Origin: Prevotella sp.
GTDB taxonomy: Bacteria > Bacteroidota > Bacteroidia > Bacteroidales > Bacteroidaceae
DNA: 41,239 nt
Assembly (NCBI GenBank): GCA_022788105.1
Contig: JALEVZ010000031.1
Span: 1-41,239, forward strand
Direction of reading: 5' to 3'
Of the stretch, positions 25,455-33,850 are shown piece after piece. The notes beneath the pieces are model-generated. The model worked only from the letters and a program-made list of their open reading frames with translations, was not told the DNA's origin and made no database searches. Both the position numbers and the translations under genes were made by a program. Position 1 is the stretch's first letter. Each line of letters begins with the position of its first letter.

Positions 25455-26910
25455 GAAACAGACGAAGATTGTAGCTTCAATAAGCGACAGAAGATGTGAT
25501 AAGGAATTCATACGCAAACTGTTCTTTGCCGGAGTTAACGTGGTAAGAATGAACACGGCACACGCCACCCCTGACGGTATTAGAACCATCATTAAGAACG
25601 TACGTGAAGTGTCGCCGCACCTTGCCCTGATGATAGACACGAAAGGTCCGGAAGTGCGAACCACAGGCGTGGAGGCACCGATTGAATACAAGACCGGTGA
25701 CACCGTAAAGATATTCGGTCGCCCCGAGGTAGACTCCACCCATGACATCGTGAACGTTTCCTACCCCGACATTGCCAAAGACGTGAAAGTCGGCGACGAC
25801 ATGCTCTTTGATGATGGCGAGATAGACATGAAGATTGTAGGCTGCGACGGACCTATGCTTATTGCAGAGGTGCAGAACGACGGTGTGCTCGGAGCGCACA
25901 AGAGCGTGAACGTACCAGGCGAACACATTGCTTTGCCGGCAATAACACCCAAAGACTACAACAACATACTGTTGGCAATAGAAGAAGACATCGACTTCAT
26001 TGCCCACTCGTTCGTGCGTTCTGCCGACGACGTGAGAGCCATTCAGAAAATACTTGACGAGCACAACAGCGACATAAAGATTATCTCCAAGATAGAAAAC
26101 CAGGAGGGTGTCGACAACATTGATGAGATTATAGACGTCTCCTACGGCATCATGATTGCGCGTGGCGACCTCGGCATAGAAGTCCCCATTGAGAAAATAC
26201 CGGGCATACAGCGCCAAATCATACAGAAATGTGTGATGAAGCACAAGCCCGTCATCGTGGCAACACAGATGCTGCACACCATGATTAAGAACCCACGCCC
26301 CACCCGCGCCGAGGTGACCGACATCGCCAATGCTATCTATTCATACACCGACGCGCTGATGCTAAGTGGTGAGACCGCATCGGGAAAATATCCGCTTGAA
26401 GCCGTACAGACCATGGCAGCCATTGCAGAGCAGGCAGAGAAAGACCGCTCCAAGCTCATAAGCATGGAGATTCCGATGAACGAGGGCTGCTCACAGAAGG
26501 AGTTTCTTGCACACGCAGCCATCGATGCGACCCGCAAACTCGGCGTGGCAGGCATCATCACCGACAGCGAGACAGGAGAGACGGCGCGCAACCTGGCATC
26601 GTTCCGCGGTCCCAACCCCGTGCTGGCAATATGCTATCGCGAGAAGACACAGCGCTGGTTGAACCTCAGTTTCGGCGTAATACCCATCTATCAGAGAGAG
26701 CACACCTCATCGGAACACATGTTCACTGCTGCTCTCCGCATGCTACGTCAGAAAAACTACATCAGCCTCGACGACAAGATAGCCTACCTCAGCGGTAGCT
26801 TCGGCGAGAAGGGAGGCACCACATTCCTTGAGATAAACAAGGTAAGACAGGTATTTGACAAGTCCTACGAGTTCCACCTCCCGCAACACGTGGAGCGCGG
26901 CACAAAATAA
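25453..26910 (+). CDS. pyk: Pyruvate kinase
   Basis: Pyruvate kinase, 485 residues, makes pyruvate and ATP from phosphoenolpyruvate and ADP. Motifs: MKQTKIVASISDRR, NVVRMNTAHA, MIDTKGPEVRT, IISKIENQEGVDNIDEII with the catalytic Lys, MIARGDLGIEVP for the metal site and VIVATQMLHTM. The C-terminal domain (GIITDSETGETARNLASFRGPNPVLAIC) completes the enzyme. MNTAHA in place of the usual MNFSHG is a lineage variant. It has a 138-nt leader containing a hairpin and a 22-nt duplication, which leaves room for post-transcriptional control. The LuxR-type gene follows after 57 bp with no terminator between. Confidence 0.96.
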   Translation: MKQTKIVASISDRRCDKEFIRKLFFAGVNVVRMNTAHATPDGIRTIIKNVREVSPHLALMIDTKGPEVRTTGVEAPIEYKTGDTVKIFGRPEVDSTHDIVNVSYPDIAKDVKVGDDMLFDDGEIDMKIVGCDGPMLIAEVQNDGVLGAHKSVNVPGEHIALPAITPKDYNNILLAIEEDIDFIAHSFVRSADDVRAIQKILDEHNSDIKIISKIENQEGVDNIDEIIDVSYGIMIARGDLGIEVPIEKIPGIQRQIIQKCVMKHKPVIVATQMLHTMIKNPRPTRAEVTDIANAIYSYTDALMLSGETASGKYPLEAVQTMAAIAEQAEKDRSKLISMEIPMNEGCSQKEFLAHAAIDATRKLGVAGIITDSETGETARNLASFRGPNPVLAICYREKTQRWLNLSFGVIPIYQREHTSSEHMFTAALRMLRQKNYISLDDKIAYLSGSFGEKGGTTFLEINKVRQVFDKSYEFHLPQHVERGTK

Positions 26911-26967
26911 GCAGTCCGCCGAGGCAAGGAACCAACACATAAATTCACAGACAAACATGCAAGCAAT

Positions 26968-27933
26968 ATGAGACGCCATAAGATATATGAGGCAGACGAC
27001 AAGATGATTACACTCATCAAAGACAACTACAACGTGCTGCAAAGTCTGGGATGCTTCGGCATAAGCCTGGGGTTTGGCGACAAGACCGTCAGCCAGGTAT
27101 GCGAAGAACAAGATGTCGACACAGCGACGTTTCTCGCTGTCGTGAACTTCACGATAAACGGCGAACGTCCCGAAGACACCATGTCTGGTTCCTCAAGCCT
27201 ATCGGTGGAGACACTGCTCCGTTACCTCAAGGCGAGCCACGACTACTACATTGGCTTCCAACTGCCGTTCATCCGCAAGGAGTTGTTCGACGCCATAGAC
27301 AACGAGAGCAGACTCGGCAAGCTCATCATGAAGCTCTACGACGAGTATGCACGTGCCATTGTGACACACATGAAGTACGAAGAGAAGAACGTGTTCCCAT
27401 ACGTAGAAGCTCTGATAAACGGCAATGCCGACCTCAAATACGACATAGACACATACTCCAAGCACCACAGCCAGGAGAGCGACAAGCTCCACGAGTTGAA
27501 AAGCATCATCATAAAGTACTTGCCATCTGACGGACTGCACAACAACAAGCTGTCCGCCACACTCTATGACATCTACAACAACGAAGACTGGCTGCGCCTT
27601 CATGCCGAGGTAGAAGACTACATCTTCATACCAGCCATACGTGCCCTTGAAGAGAAATACAGACAGGGAGGCGTCGGCATGAGGATATCGGGCATGCTGC
27701 AAAAATCTGTCGAGGGCACAGAACAGCTCGGCGAACGCGAGAAAGAAGTGATTGTGGCACTCGTACAGGGCATGTCCAACAAACAGATTGCCGACCATCT
27801 CTGCATCTCCACCAACACCGTCATCACCCACCGCCGCAACATTGCGCGCAAACTACAGATACACAGTGCGGCAGGCCTTACGATATATGCCATTGTCAAC
27901 AACCTGGTAGACATCTCCAGCGTTAAACTCTAA
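26968..27933 (+). CDS. Hemerythrin/RIC-type di-iron domain fused to LuxR-type HTH regulator
   Basis: Transcription regulator of 321 residues. Residues ~14-65 look like the ScdA/YtfE N-terminal domain (LQSLGCFGISLGFGDKTVSQVC). Residues ~80-230 form a hemerythrin (HHE) four-helix domain with His91, His134, Glu138, His166/167, His212 and Glu216, the same order and near-identical spacing as the di-iron ligands of the iron-cluster repair protein YtfE. The C-terminus (254-315) is a LuxR-type HTH: LGEREKEVIVALVQGMSNKQ, then STNTVITHRRNIARKL. The likely role is sensing oxygen, nitric oxide or iron-cluster damage and changing transcription; the signal is inferred from the domain. A second LuxR-type gene follows after 14 bp, suggesting a working pair. 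Confidence 0.88.
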   Translation: MRRHKIYEADDKMITLIKDNYNVLQSLGCFGISLGFGDKTVSQVCEEQDVDTATFLAVVNFTINGERPEDTMSGSSSLSVETLLRYLKASHDYYIGFQLPFIRKELFDAIDNESRLGKLIMKLYDEYARAIVTHMKYEEKNVFPYVEALINGNADLKYDIDTYSKHHSQESDKLHELKSIIIKYLPSDGLHNNKLSATLYDIYNNEDWLRLHAEVEDYIFIPAIRALEEKYRQGGVGMRISGMLQKSVEGTEQLGEREKEVIVALVQGMSNKQIADHLCISTNTVITHRRNIARKLQIHSAAGLTIYAIVNNLVDISSVKL

Positions 27934-27947
27934 AGCGAAGCAAGATT

Positions 27948-28547
27948 ATGATGCCCAACCAGATGAAAATAGCTATCGTCGACGCCAACATATTAGCCAC
28001 CATCGGTCTGAAACAGATACTGCACACGGTGATGCCAATGGCACAGATAGACACATTCGGCACCTTTGCAGAACTGAAGGCACAGACTCCAGACAGCTAT
28101 GCACACTTCTTCACAGCCACACCCATCGTGCTGCAACACATGGACTTCTTCAGTGCGCTCAGACACAAAACCATTGTGCTCAGCACCTCAGCCTCCACAT
28201 CGTCACAACTGACGAGTTTCCACTGCCTATGCATCAACCAGTCGGAAGAGAAGTTTGTCAAAGACCTCCTGACACTCGAGCAGAACGCACACGCCCACGG
28301 CCGCAACCTCCCACCCCACAGCCTGCCCAAGACCGACGAGCCGCTACTTAGCCAGCGCGAAGTGGAAGTGCTCTCACACATAGCCTACGGCAAGACGAAC
28401 AAAGAGATAGCTGAAGAGCTTTGCATAAGCATCGCCACCGTTGTGTCACACCGCAAGAACATAATGGACAAACTCAACATACGCAACCTCTCTTCGCTCA
28501 CCATCTACGCGGTGATGCACGGCTATGTTGACGTCAGTAAGATATAA
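27948..28547 (+). CDS. LuxR-type response-regulator-like protein with degenerate receiver
   Basis: Protein of 199 residues. The N-terminal 110 residues keep the outline of a receiver domain (MKIAIVDANILATIGLKQIL, then TIVLSTSAST), but the acidic pair is reduced to one Asp (VDAN), and the segment where the phosphorylated Asp should lie reads SYAHFFTATP with no Asp. Phosphorylation control is therefore unlikely. Residues 134-195 are a LuxR HTH (LSQREVEVLSHIAYGKTNKE, SIATVVSHRKNIMDKLNI). Its HTH closely resembles that of the hemerythrin fusion upstream (STNTVITHRRNIARKL versus SIATVVSHRKNIMDKL), so duplication or heterodimer formation is possible. The start could also be the Met at 27963 (MKIAIVD). 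A terminator follows 69 nt after the stop. Confidence 0.85.
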   Translation: MMPNQMKIAIVDANILATIGLKQILHTVMPMAQIDTFGTFAELKAQTPDSYAHFFTATPIVLQHMDFFSALRHKTIVLSTSASTSSQLTSFHCLCINQSEEKFVKDLLTLEQNAHAHGRNLPPHSLPKTDEPLLSQREVEVLSHIAYGKTNKEIAEELCISIATVVSHRKNIMDKLNIRNLSSLTIYAVMHGYVDVSKI

Positions 28548-28616
28548 CAACGTCTTACACACCATACCAACTTCTTTTGAACCCATCTTGCCCACAAAGC
28601 GGCAAGACACAAAAAA

Positions 28617-28656
28617 AGCAATGTGACGGTTTTACCTGACACATTGCTATATTTTT
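28617..28656 (+). terminator. Intrinsic terminator after the second LuxR-type gene
   Basis: AGCAATGTG (28617-28625) and CACATTGCT (28640-28648) form a 9-bp stem, followed by ATATTTTT. An A-run precedes the stem. Confidence 0.85.
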
Positions 28657-28666
28657 ATCGTTTTTG

Positions 28667-28805
28667 CTTACGCCAATTCTTAACGACTGTTAAAAGCCCT
28701 GTAGTGTTCCCACTACGCCCATTTGACGTCCTCATTAGGCCGTAGTGACGTCGCCACTACGCCCATTTGACAACGCGAAAGGGGTACTTTCATTTTGTCA
28801 ATCGG
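28667..28805 (+). repeat. Dispersed intergenic element, copy 3 (139 bp)
   Basis: Same head (28667-28684), dyad TTAAC-GACT-GTTAA, three 22-nt modules (28711, 28733, 28755) and tail. The middle module contains GGCCGTAGTG, the reverse complement of the CACTACGGCC core, and so creates the hairpin CGTAGTG/CACTACG (28741-28761); GTAGTG-TTCC-CACTAC (28701-28716) forms another. The remaining ~90 bases up to the UPF0210 stop codon hold nothing clear. Confidence 0.92.
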
Positions 28806-28896
28806 CAGCCATCGCAAAACAGCCACCACTCACTGGTAAGCCCAAGCGCTCCCAAACGTCGCGACAATGGGCTACACAGCAGTGTTACACACATCC

Positions 28897-30261
28897 TTAA
28901 TTCTTGAAGCTGTGGACGGGGGCAGGTATGCGTCCAACGCGGTTGACGAAGGCGTCACACGCAAACGTGTTGACAGGCATGATGGGTGCATAGCCCAGCA
29001 GTCCGCCGAAGTCTACGATGTCGCCCACTTTCTTGCCAGCAGCAGGTATGACACGCACCGCCGTCGTCTTCTGGTTAATCATGCCAATGGCTGCCTCGTC
29101 GGCAATCATGCCCGATATTGTAGTGGCGGGAGTGTCGCCAGGGATGGCTATCATGTCAAGACCCACGGAGCAGACACAGGTCATAGCTTCGAGCTTCTCT
29201 ATGGTAAGGGCGCCAGCCTGCACAGCGTCTATCATGCCCTGGTCTTCACTCACGGGGATAAACGCGCCACTCAAGCCGCCGACATAAGACGACGCCATGA
29301 TGCCACCCTTCTTCACCTGGTCGTTAAGCAGCGCCAAAGCGGCTGTGGTGCCGGGGGCGCCGGGGTGCTCAAGACCAATCTCTCTCAGGATGTCTGCCAC
29401 GCTGTCGCCGACAGCGGGAGTCGGAGCGAGCGACAGGTCGATGATGCCGAACGGAATGCCGAGACGTGCCGATGCCTCTTTTGCCACCAGCTGACCGACA
29501 CGTGTAATCTTGAACGCCGTGCGCTTGATAGTTTCACAGAGCACCTCAAAGCTTTCGCCACGCACACTTTCAAGCGCATGTTTCACCACGCCAGGACCAC
29601 TTACACCGACACTTATGACTGCGTCGGCCTCAGACACACCGTGGAACGCGCCCGCCATGAAGGGGTTGTCGTCAGGAGCATTGCACAGCACCACGAGCTT
29701 GGCACATCCCAACGACATGCGGTCGGCGGTCATTTCTGCCGTCTCTTTCACTATCTCTCCCATCTGCTTTACGGCGTCCATGTTGATGCCGGTCTTTGTG
29801 GAGCCGACGTTTACCGAGCTACATATAAACTCGGTCTCAGCCAAAGCCTTAGGAATGGAACGTATAAGTAGCTCGTCGCTACGGCTCATGCCTTTTGACA
29901 CCACTGCCGAGTAGCCTCCGAGGAAGTTTACGCCGAGCTCTTTGGCGACACGGTCCAGCGTCTTGGCTATGGTGACATAGTCGTCGGGAGTCTTGCAGGC
30001 AGCACCGCCCACAAGCGAGATTGGAGTGATGGCGATGCGCTTGTTGACGATAGGAATGCCGTATTCGCGCGATATTTCTTCACCTGTCTGCACCAGATTC
30101 TTTGCCAGACCCGTTATCTTGTCATAGATTTTCTTGCACACAACGTCCAAGTCGCTGTCTGCGCAGTCCAACAAGTTGATGCCCATCGTGATGGTGCGCA
30201 CGTCCAAGTTTTCGTGCTCAATCATCTTGTTGGTCTCGAGAACCTCAAAAATATTAATCAT
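28897..30261 (-). CDS. UPF0210 (PFL) family protein
   Basis: Protein of 454 residues of the conserved UPF0210/DUF711 family, found widely in bacteria and archaea with no proven reaction. Typical stretches include [71 protein letters not shown] and [16 protein letters not shown]. The fold resembles a glycyl-radical-like barrel but lacks an obvious radical glycine site. The start at 30261 ([20 protein letters not shown]) is favoured; a start nine codons upstream is possible. It lies 64 bp after the UPF0237 ACT-domain gene, and the two families are neighbours in many genomes, so the ACT protein probably regulates this one. Confidence 0.92.
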   Translation of the reverse strand: MINIFEVLETNKMIEHENLDVRTITMGINLLDCADSDLDVVCKKIYDKITGLAKNLVQTGEEISREYGIPIVNKRIAITPISLVGGAACKTPDDYVTIAKTLDRVAKELGVNFLGGYSAVVSKGMSRSDELLIRSIPKALAETEFICSSVNVGSTKTGINMDAVKQMGEIVKETAEMTADRMSLGCAKLVVLCNAPDDNPFMAGAFHGVSEADAVISVGVSGPGVVKHALESVRGESFEVLCETIKRTAFKITRVGQLVAKEASARLGIPFGIIDLSLAPTPAVGDSVADILREIGLEHPGAPGTTAALALLNDQVKKGGIMASSYVGGLSGAFIPVSEDQGMIDAVQAGALTIEKLEAMTCVCSVGLDMIAIPGDTPATTISGMIADEAAIGMINQKTTAVRVIPAAGKKVGDIVDFGGLLGYAPIMPVNTFACDAFVNRVGRIPAPVHSFKN

Positions 30262-30325
30262 AGATTTTGTCGTGGAATATAAGTTCAACTATTGGGGAAA
30301 GGAGTATTGCGTGAGACAAGGCCAC

Positions 30326-30598
30326 TTAGATGCGGTGCATCATGTCAAATATGTCCTCACGCTGGCACTTCACCTGCACGCCTACGCCCTTGCCGAGGTC
30401 GCCAAGTTCCTGTGTCACAACCGTAAACTCTTTCTCCATCTTTGTCATATCGACAATCATCATCATGTTGAAATATTCCTGAACGATGGTTTGCGAGATG
30501 TCAAGAATGTTGATTTTGTTATCGGCCAAATAGCCACAAACTTTGGCAATGATTCCAACGGTGTCTTTGCCAACTACTGTTATAATTGCTTTATCCAT
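30326..30598 (-). CDS. UPF0237 ACT-domain protein
   Basis: Single ACT domain of 90 residues: MDKAIITVVGKDTVGIIAKV, then NINILDISQTIVQEYFNMMM, ending REDIFDMMHRI. ACT domains bind amino acids or similar small ligands and act as regulatory subunits. This family is almost always next to UPF0210, as here, which supports a joint function. A complete promoter lies about 42 nt upstream. Confidence 0.93.
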   Translation of the reverse strand: MDKAIITVVGKDTVGIIAKVCGYLADNKINILDISQTIVQEYFNMMMIVDMTKMEKEFTVVTQELGDLGKGVGVQVKCQREDIFDMMHRI

Positions 30599-30639
30599 AT
30601 ACCTATTATGTTTATCCCGGTTGTTTGTTATTGAGACCG

Positions 30640-30670
30640 CAAAAGTAGCGGTTTATTTATAAACAACAAA
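30640..30670 (-). promoter_or_regulatory. Promoter of the UPF0237-UPF0210 operon
   Basis: On the minus strand TACTTTTG (30647-30640) and TTTG (30670-30667) are separated by 19 nt, matching the Bacteroidota consensus. Confidence 0.82.
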
Positions 30671-30761
30671 AAAATCGGGACAAAATCTTTACACAATGTA
30701 CATTAACAGCGAAAAATTCCATCTTTTTCACACATTATGCAGCGTTTACATTTATTTATTG

Positions 30762-30769
30762 TAACTTTG
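30762..30769 (+). promoter_or_regulatory. -7 box for trxA-hrpB
   Basis: TAACTTTG matches TAnnTTTG, 22 nt upstream of the thioredoxin ATG. No clean -33 TTTG was found at the right distance. Confidence 0.6.
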
Positions 30770-30791
30770 TTATAAATAAAAACCCTACATT

Positions 30792-31091
30792 ATGGAAACA
30801 TTCAATGACATAGTAGCAGGCGGCAGACCTGTCTTGGTAGACTTTTATGCCACATGGTGTCAGCCATGCAAGATGATGCACCCCGTTTTGGAACAGGTAA
30901 AGCAGGAGTTCGGCGACCGACTGAGAATCATAAAGCTGGACATTGACAAGAACGAAGCCATCGCAGCGAAGTACGGAATACAGGCTGTGCCAACGCTGAT
31001 GCTCTTCAACAATGGCGACATAGCGTGGCGAAACAGCGGCGCAATGATGAAACAGGAACTCGCACGAATCATATCTGAGCATATCGGGTAA
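30792..31091 (+). CDS. trxA: Thioredoxin
   Basis: Thioredoxin of 99 residues without a signal peptide, hence cytosolic. It reduces protein disulfides. The fold landmarks are VLVDFYATWCQPCKMMHPVL with redox cysteines 23 and 26, IIKLDIDKNEAIAAKYGI and the cis-proline Pro67 in AVPTLMLF. The active site is WCQPC rather than the standard WCGPC; the residue between the cysteines tunes redox potential. The stop codon is directly followed by the ATG of the helicase gene, so both are translated from one mRNA. The gene name is used in the family sense; other thioredoxins likely exist in the genome. Confidence 0.9.
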   Translation: METFNDIVAGGRPVLVDFYATWCQPCKMMHPVLEQVKQEFGDRLRIIKLDIDKNEAIAAKYGIQAVPTLMLFNNGDIAWRNSGAMMKQELARIISEHIG

Positions 31092-33605
31092 ATGGACATA
31101 AAAGGAGTAATAAGCCGTGCCGGCAATCTTCCTGCATCGGAGATTGTCGACACGGTGAACGCGCAACTTGCGGAACACGACACTGTGGTCATCACGGCAC
31201 CGCCCGGCGCTGGTAAGTCGACGTTGCTGCCTATCACCATAATGCACGGAATGTCTGGCATGGGGAAGATTCTCATGCTTGAACCGCGCCGTATCGCAGC
31301 ACGACAGATTGCGGAACGCATGGCAGACATACTGGAAGAGAAGGTCGGCGGCACCGTGGGCTACCGCATACGCTTTGAAAACTGTGTCTCGCAGCACACA
31401 CGCATAGAGGTCATCACGGAGGGCATACTCACCCGCATGGCTATCGACGACCCTACACTCGACGGTGTGGACGCGGTGATATTTGACGAGTTTCACGAAA
31501 GAAGCATAAACTCTGACCTCGCCTTTGCGCTTGTACGTAAGATTCAAAGCATCGTACGCCCAGACCTGAAAGTCGTGATTATGTCGGCAACCATCGACAC
31601 AGCGGCTATCTGTCATGTCACCAATGCGCCGCTAATAGAGAGCAAGGGCAAAATGTTTCCCGTTGAAGTGACGCACTCCGAGGAGGATATTTCCTCATAC
31701 GACACCCCACAGGCTGTCGCTGCAGCCGTAGCGAGCGCACACAACAGCACCGAAGGCGACATTCTCGCGTTTCTTCCTGGACAAGGAGAGATTATGCGCT
31801 GCATGGAAATACTTGGCGACGCGCTTGCGCCGACTACCGTCTATCCGCTCTACGGCAATATGGCAACAAATCTGCAACGTGCCGCCATTGCCCCGTCAAG
31901 GGACGGCGAGCGCAAGATAGTGCTTGCCACGCCAATAGCCGAGACGTCTATCACAATTGAAGGGGTAAGGACGGTCATCGACTCAGGACTGTGCCGAGCA
32001 AACCGATATGACCCGAACACCGGACTAAGTCGGCTTGAGACGACTCGCATTAGCAAAGACATGGCTACGCAACGCACGGGACGAGCAGGACGTGTGGCGC
32101 CCGGTAAGTGTTTCAGACTGTGGTCAGCGGTGTCTGAACACAGCATGGAGGAACAGCGGACGCCGGAGATTGTGAGCATGGATCTTACCAAGACTGTGCT
32201 CGACATAGCGGCTTTTGGTGAGAAAGACATCCTCGCTCTGCCGTGGCTCACTCCCCCACCGACAAGCAATGCGGTGAAGGCGAAGGTGCTGTTGCAAGCA
32301 CTTGGTGCCTTAGACGACGACGGCAACATAACCGAGTTGGGACGAAAGATGGCGTCAATGCCTTGTCACCCACGCATTGCAAAGATGATAATCAATGCTG
32401 GCAGCGACGCACAGAGAAGTCTGGCATGCGACATTGCAGCCATACTTGAAGAGCGAGACCCTCTTGCCGACAGCGCCGACAAAGACCTGGCGCTACGTGT
32501 CTCGACCCTACGTTCGTGCAGGAGCCGACACCAACTTGGCAGATGGAAAAGAATTGCACAGATAGCTAAGGACTACTGTAGGACGGCGCATGTCAAGGAA
32601 GACGACAGCGACGTAGCACCACACGACGTGGGAAAACTCGTCGCTGCTGCCTACCCCGAACGCATAGCCAAAGCTTTAGATGGCGCTGGGGGCTTCCGTC
32701 TGGCTAACGGCGACGAGGTAAGGATTGAACAAAGCGACAAGCTCTCTTCATATAAATGGATTGCCATCGCCTCAATGCACTCCGGACAGAACAAAGGCGG
32801 ACAGGTGTTTCTCGCGGCACCGACAGACCCAGAAGACCTCGACAGCGACACTATATGTGAGCGCGACAACATAGTGTGGGACAACAAGGCTGGCTGTGTG
32901 GTCATGCAACGTGAGCAGCGCATCGGCAAACTTGTGGTGAGCGCGAAGCCATTGAACAACGCCGACGGCGACATGGTGAAAGCCATTGTCTGTGAAGCGG
33001 TGCGCAAATATGGTCTGAGCATGCTTGCGTGGAGCGACGAAAAGGTCATTAGCCTACAGAAGCGGGTGGCAACGGTGGAACAATGGCATCCAGAACTGGA
33101 CATCCCAGACCTATCTGCCGACCATTTAATGCAGACGGCAGACGAATGGCTTTACCCTTATCTTGAGCGAGACGGACATGTCATGAAGACCGCTGCGGAG
33201 CTTAAAAAGATTGACCTGCAGGAGGTGTTGTGGGCGATAGTGCCGTATGACGTGCAGCAACAAATAGATTTGCTGGCACCGACGCACATTCAGGTGCCGA
33301 CAGGCAGTCGCATACGCATTGACTATAGGCTCGAAAGCGACGCTCCTGTGCTCAGCGTGCGGTTGCAAGAGTGCTTCGGCATGAAGCAGACGCCATGTGT
33401 CGACAACGGACGCCGGCCTCTGCTTATGGAGCTATTGTCGCCAGGGTTCAAGCCCGTGCAGCTGACCAAAGACATCGTTAGCTTCTGGAACGGCGCCTAT
33501 TTTGAGGTACGTAAGGAGCTGCGCAGACGTTATCCGAAGCATTATTGGCCGGAAAATCCACTGGAGTCGGAGGCTGTAAGAGGCACGAAAAGGACGAAGA
33601 AATGA
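31092..33605 (+). CDS. hrpB: HrpB-type DEAH-box ATP-dependent helicase
   Basis: DEAH-box helicase of 837 residues. Walker A is TAPPGAGKST (35-44), motif Ia LEPRRIAARQ, motif II DEFHERS (132-138), motif III MSATID, motif V LATPIAETSITIEGV and motif VI QRTGRAGRVAPGKCFRLW. The C-terminal region (TPCVDNGRRPLLMELLSPGFKPVQLTKDI, then RRRYPKHYWPENPLE) is the HrpB-specific domain, distinguishing it from HrpA. In E. coli HrpB is an RNA/DNA helicase of unclear biological role. It starts at the base after the thioredoxin stop codon, indicating translational coupling. Confidence 0.94.
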   Translation: MDIKGVISRAGNLPASEIVDTVNAQLAEHDTVVITAPPGAGKSTLLPITIMHGMSGMGKILMLEPRRIAARQIAERMADILEEKVGGTVGYRIRFENCVSQHTRIEVITEGILTRMAIDDPTLDGVDAVIFDEFHERSINSDLAFALVRKIQSIVRPDLKVVIMSATIDTAAICHVTNAPLIESKGKMFPVEVTHSEEDISSYDTPQAVAAAVASAHNSTEGDILAFLPGQGEIMRCMEILGDALAPTTVYPLYGNMATNLQRAAIAPSRDGERKIVLATPIAETSITIEGVRTVIDSGLCRANRYDPNTGLSRLETTRISKDMATQRTGRAGRVAPGKCFRLWSAVSEHSMEEQRTPEIVSMDLTKTVLDIAAFGEKDILALPWLTPPPTSNAVKAKVLLQALGALDDDGNITELGRKMASMPCHPRIAKMIINAGSDAQRSLACDIAAILEERDPLADSADKDLALRVSTLRSCRSRHQLGRWKRIAQIAKDYCRTAHVKEDDSDVAPHDVGKLVAAAYPERIAKALDGAGGFRLANGDEVRIEQSDKLSSYKWIAIASMHSGQNKGGQVFLAAPTDPEDLDSDTICERDNIVWDNKAGCVVMQREQRIGKLVVSAKPLNNADGDMVKAIVCEAVRKYGLSMLAWSDEKVISLQKRVATVEQWHPELDIPDLSADHLMQTADEWLYPYLERDGHVMKTAAELKKIDLQEVLWAIVPYDVQQQIDLLAPTHIQVPTGSRIRIDYRLESDAPVLSVRLQECFGMKQTPCVDNGRRPLLMELLSPGFKPVQLTKDIVSFWNGAYFEVRKELRRRYPKHYWPENPLESEAVRGTKRTKK

Positions 33606-33790
33606 CGGCTTTGACCACGTCTCGCATGCTGCGCGCACTTTGTAGAAAACATTATTATCGGCATTTGGGGATTTAAAACTTTTCTCCCCGCCACCCACAT
33701 AGATATTAATGACCGCTTGTCGCAGACATGCGAAACTCCAGTCAATTATGCAATTGCAGCCGCTATCGCTGCCAAAAAAATGCAAAAATG

Positions 33791-33821
33791 TTGTGTGGGA
33801 GAAAAATAATAATTATCTTTG
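33791..33821 (+). promoter_or_regulatory. Promoter of the primary sigma factor gene
   Basis: TATCTTTG (33814-33821) fits TAnnTTTG, with TTGTG at 33791-33795 in the -33 position. The 245-bp gap before rpoD otherwise shows only a weak GGGGA/TCCCC hairpin near 33668. Confidence 0.65.
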
Positions 33822-33850
33822 CATTATTCATATAACTAGAGTGAGGCTTA

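Noticed and set aside
28867..29871. Open frame of 334 codons antisense to the UPF0210 gene
   Set aside because: UPF0210 is conserved and forms an operon with the ACT gene; the antisense composition is that of a shadow frame.
30756..31616. Open frame of 286 codons antisense to trxA and hrpB
   Set aside because: It crosses two well-supported genes and their junction, with no recognisable protein features.
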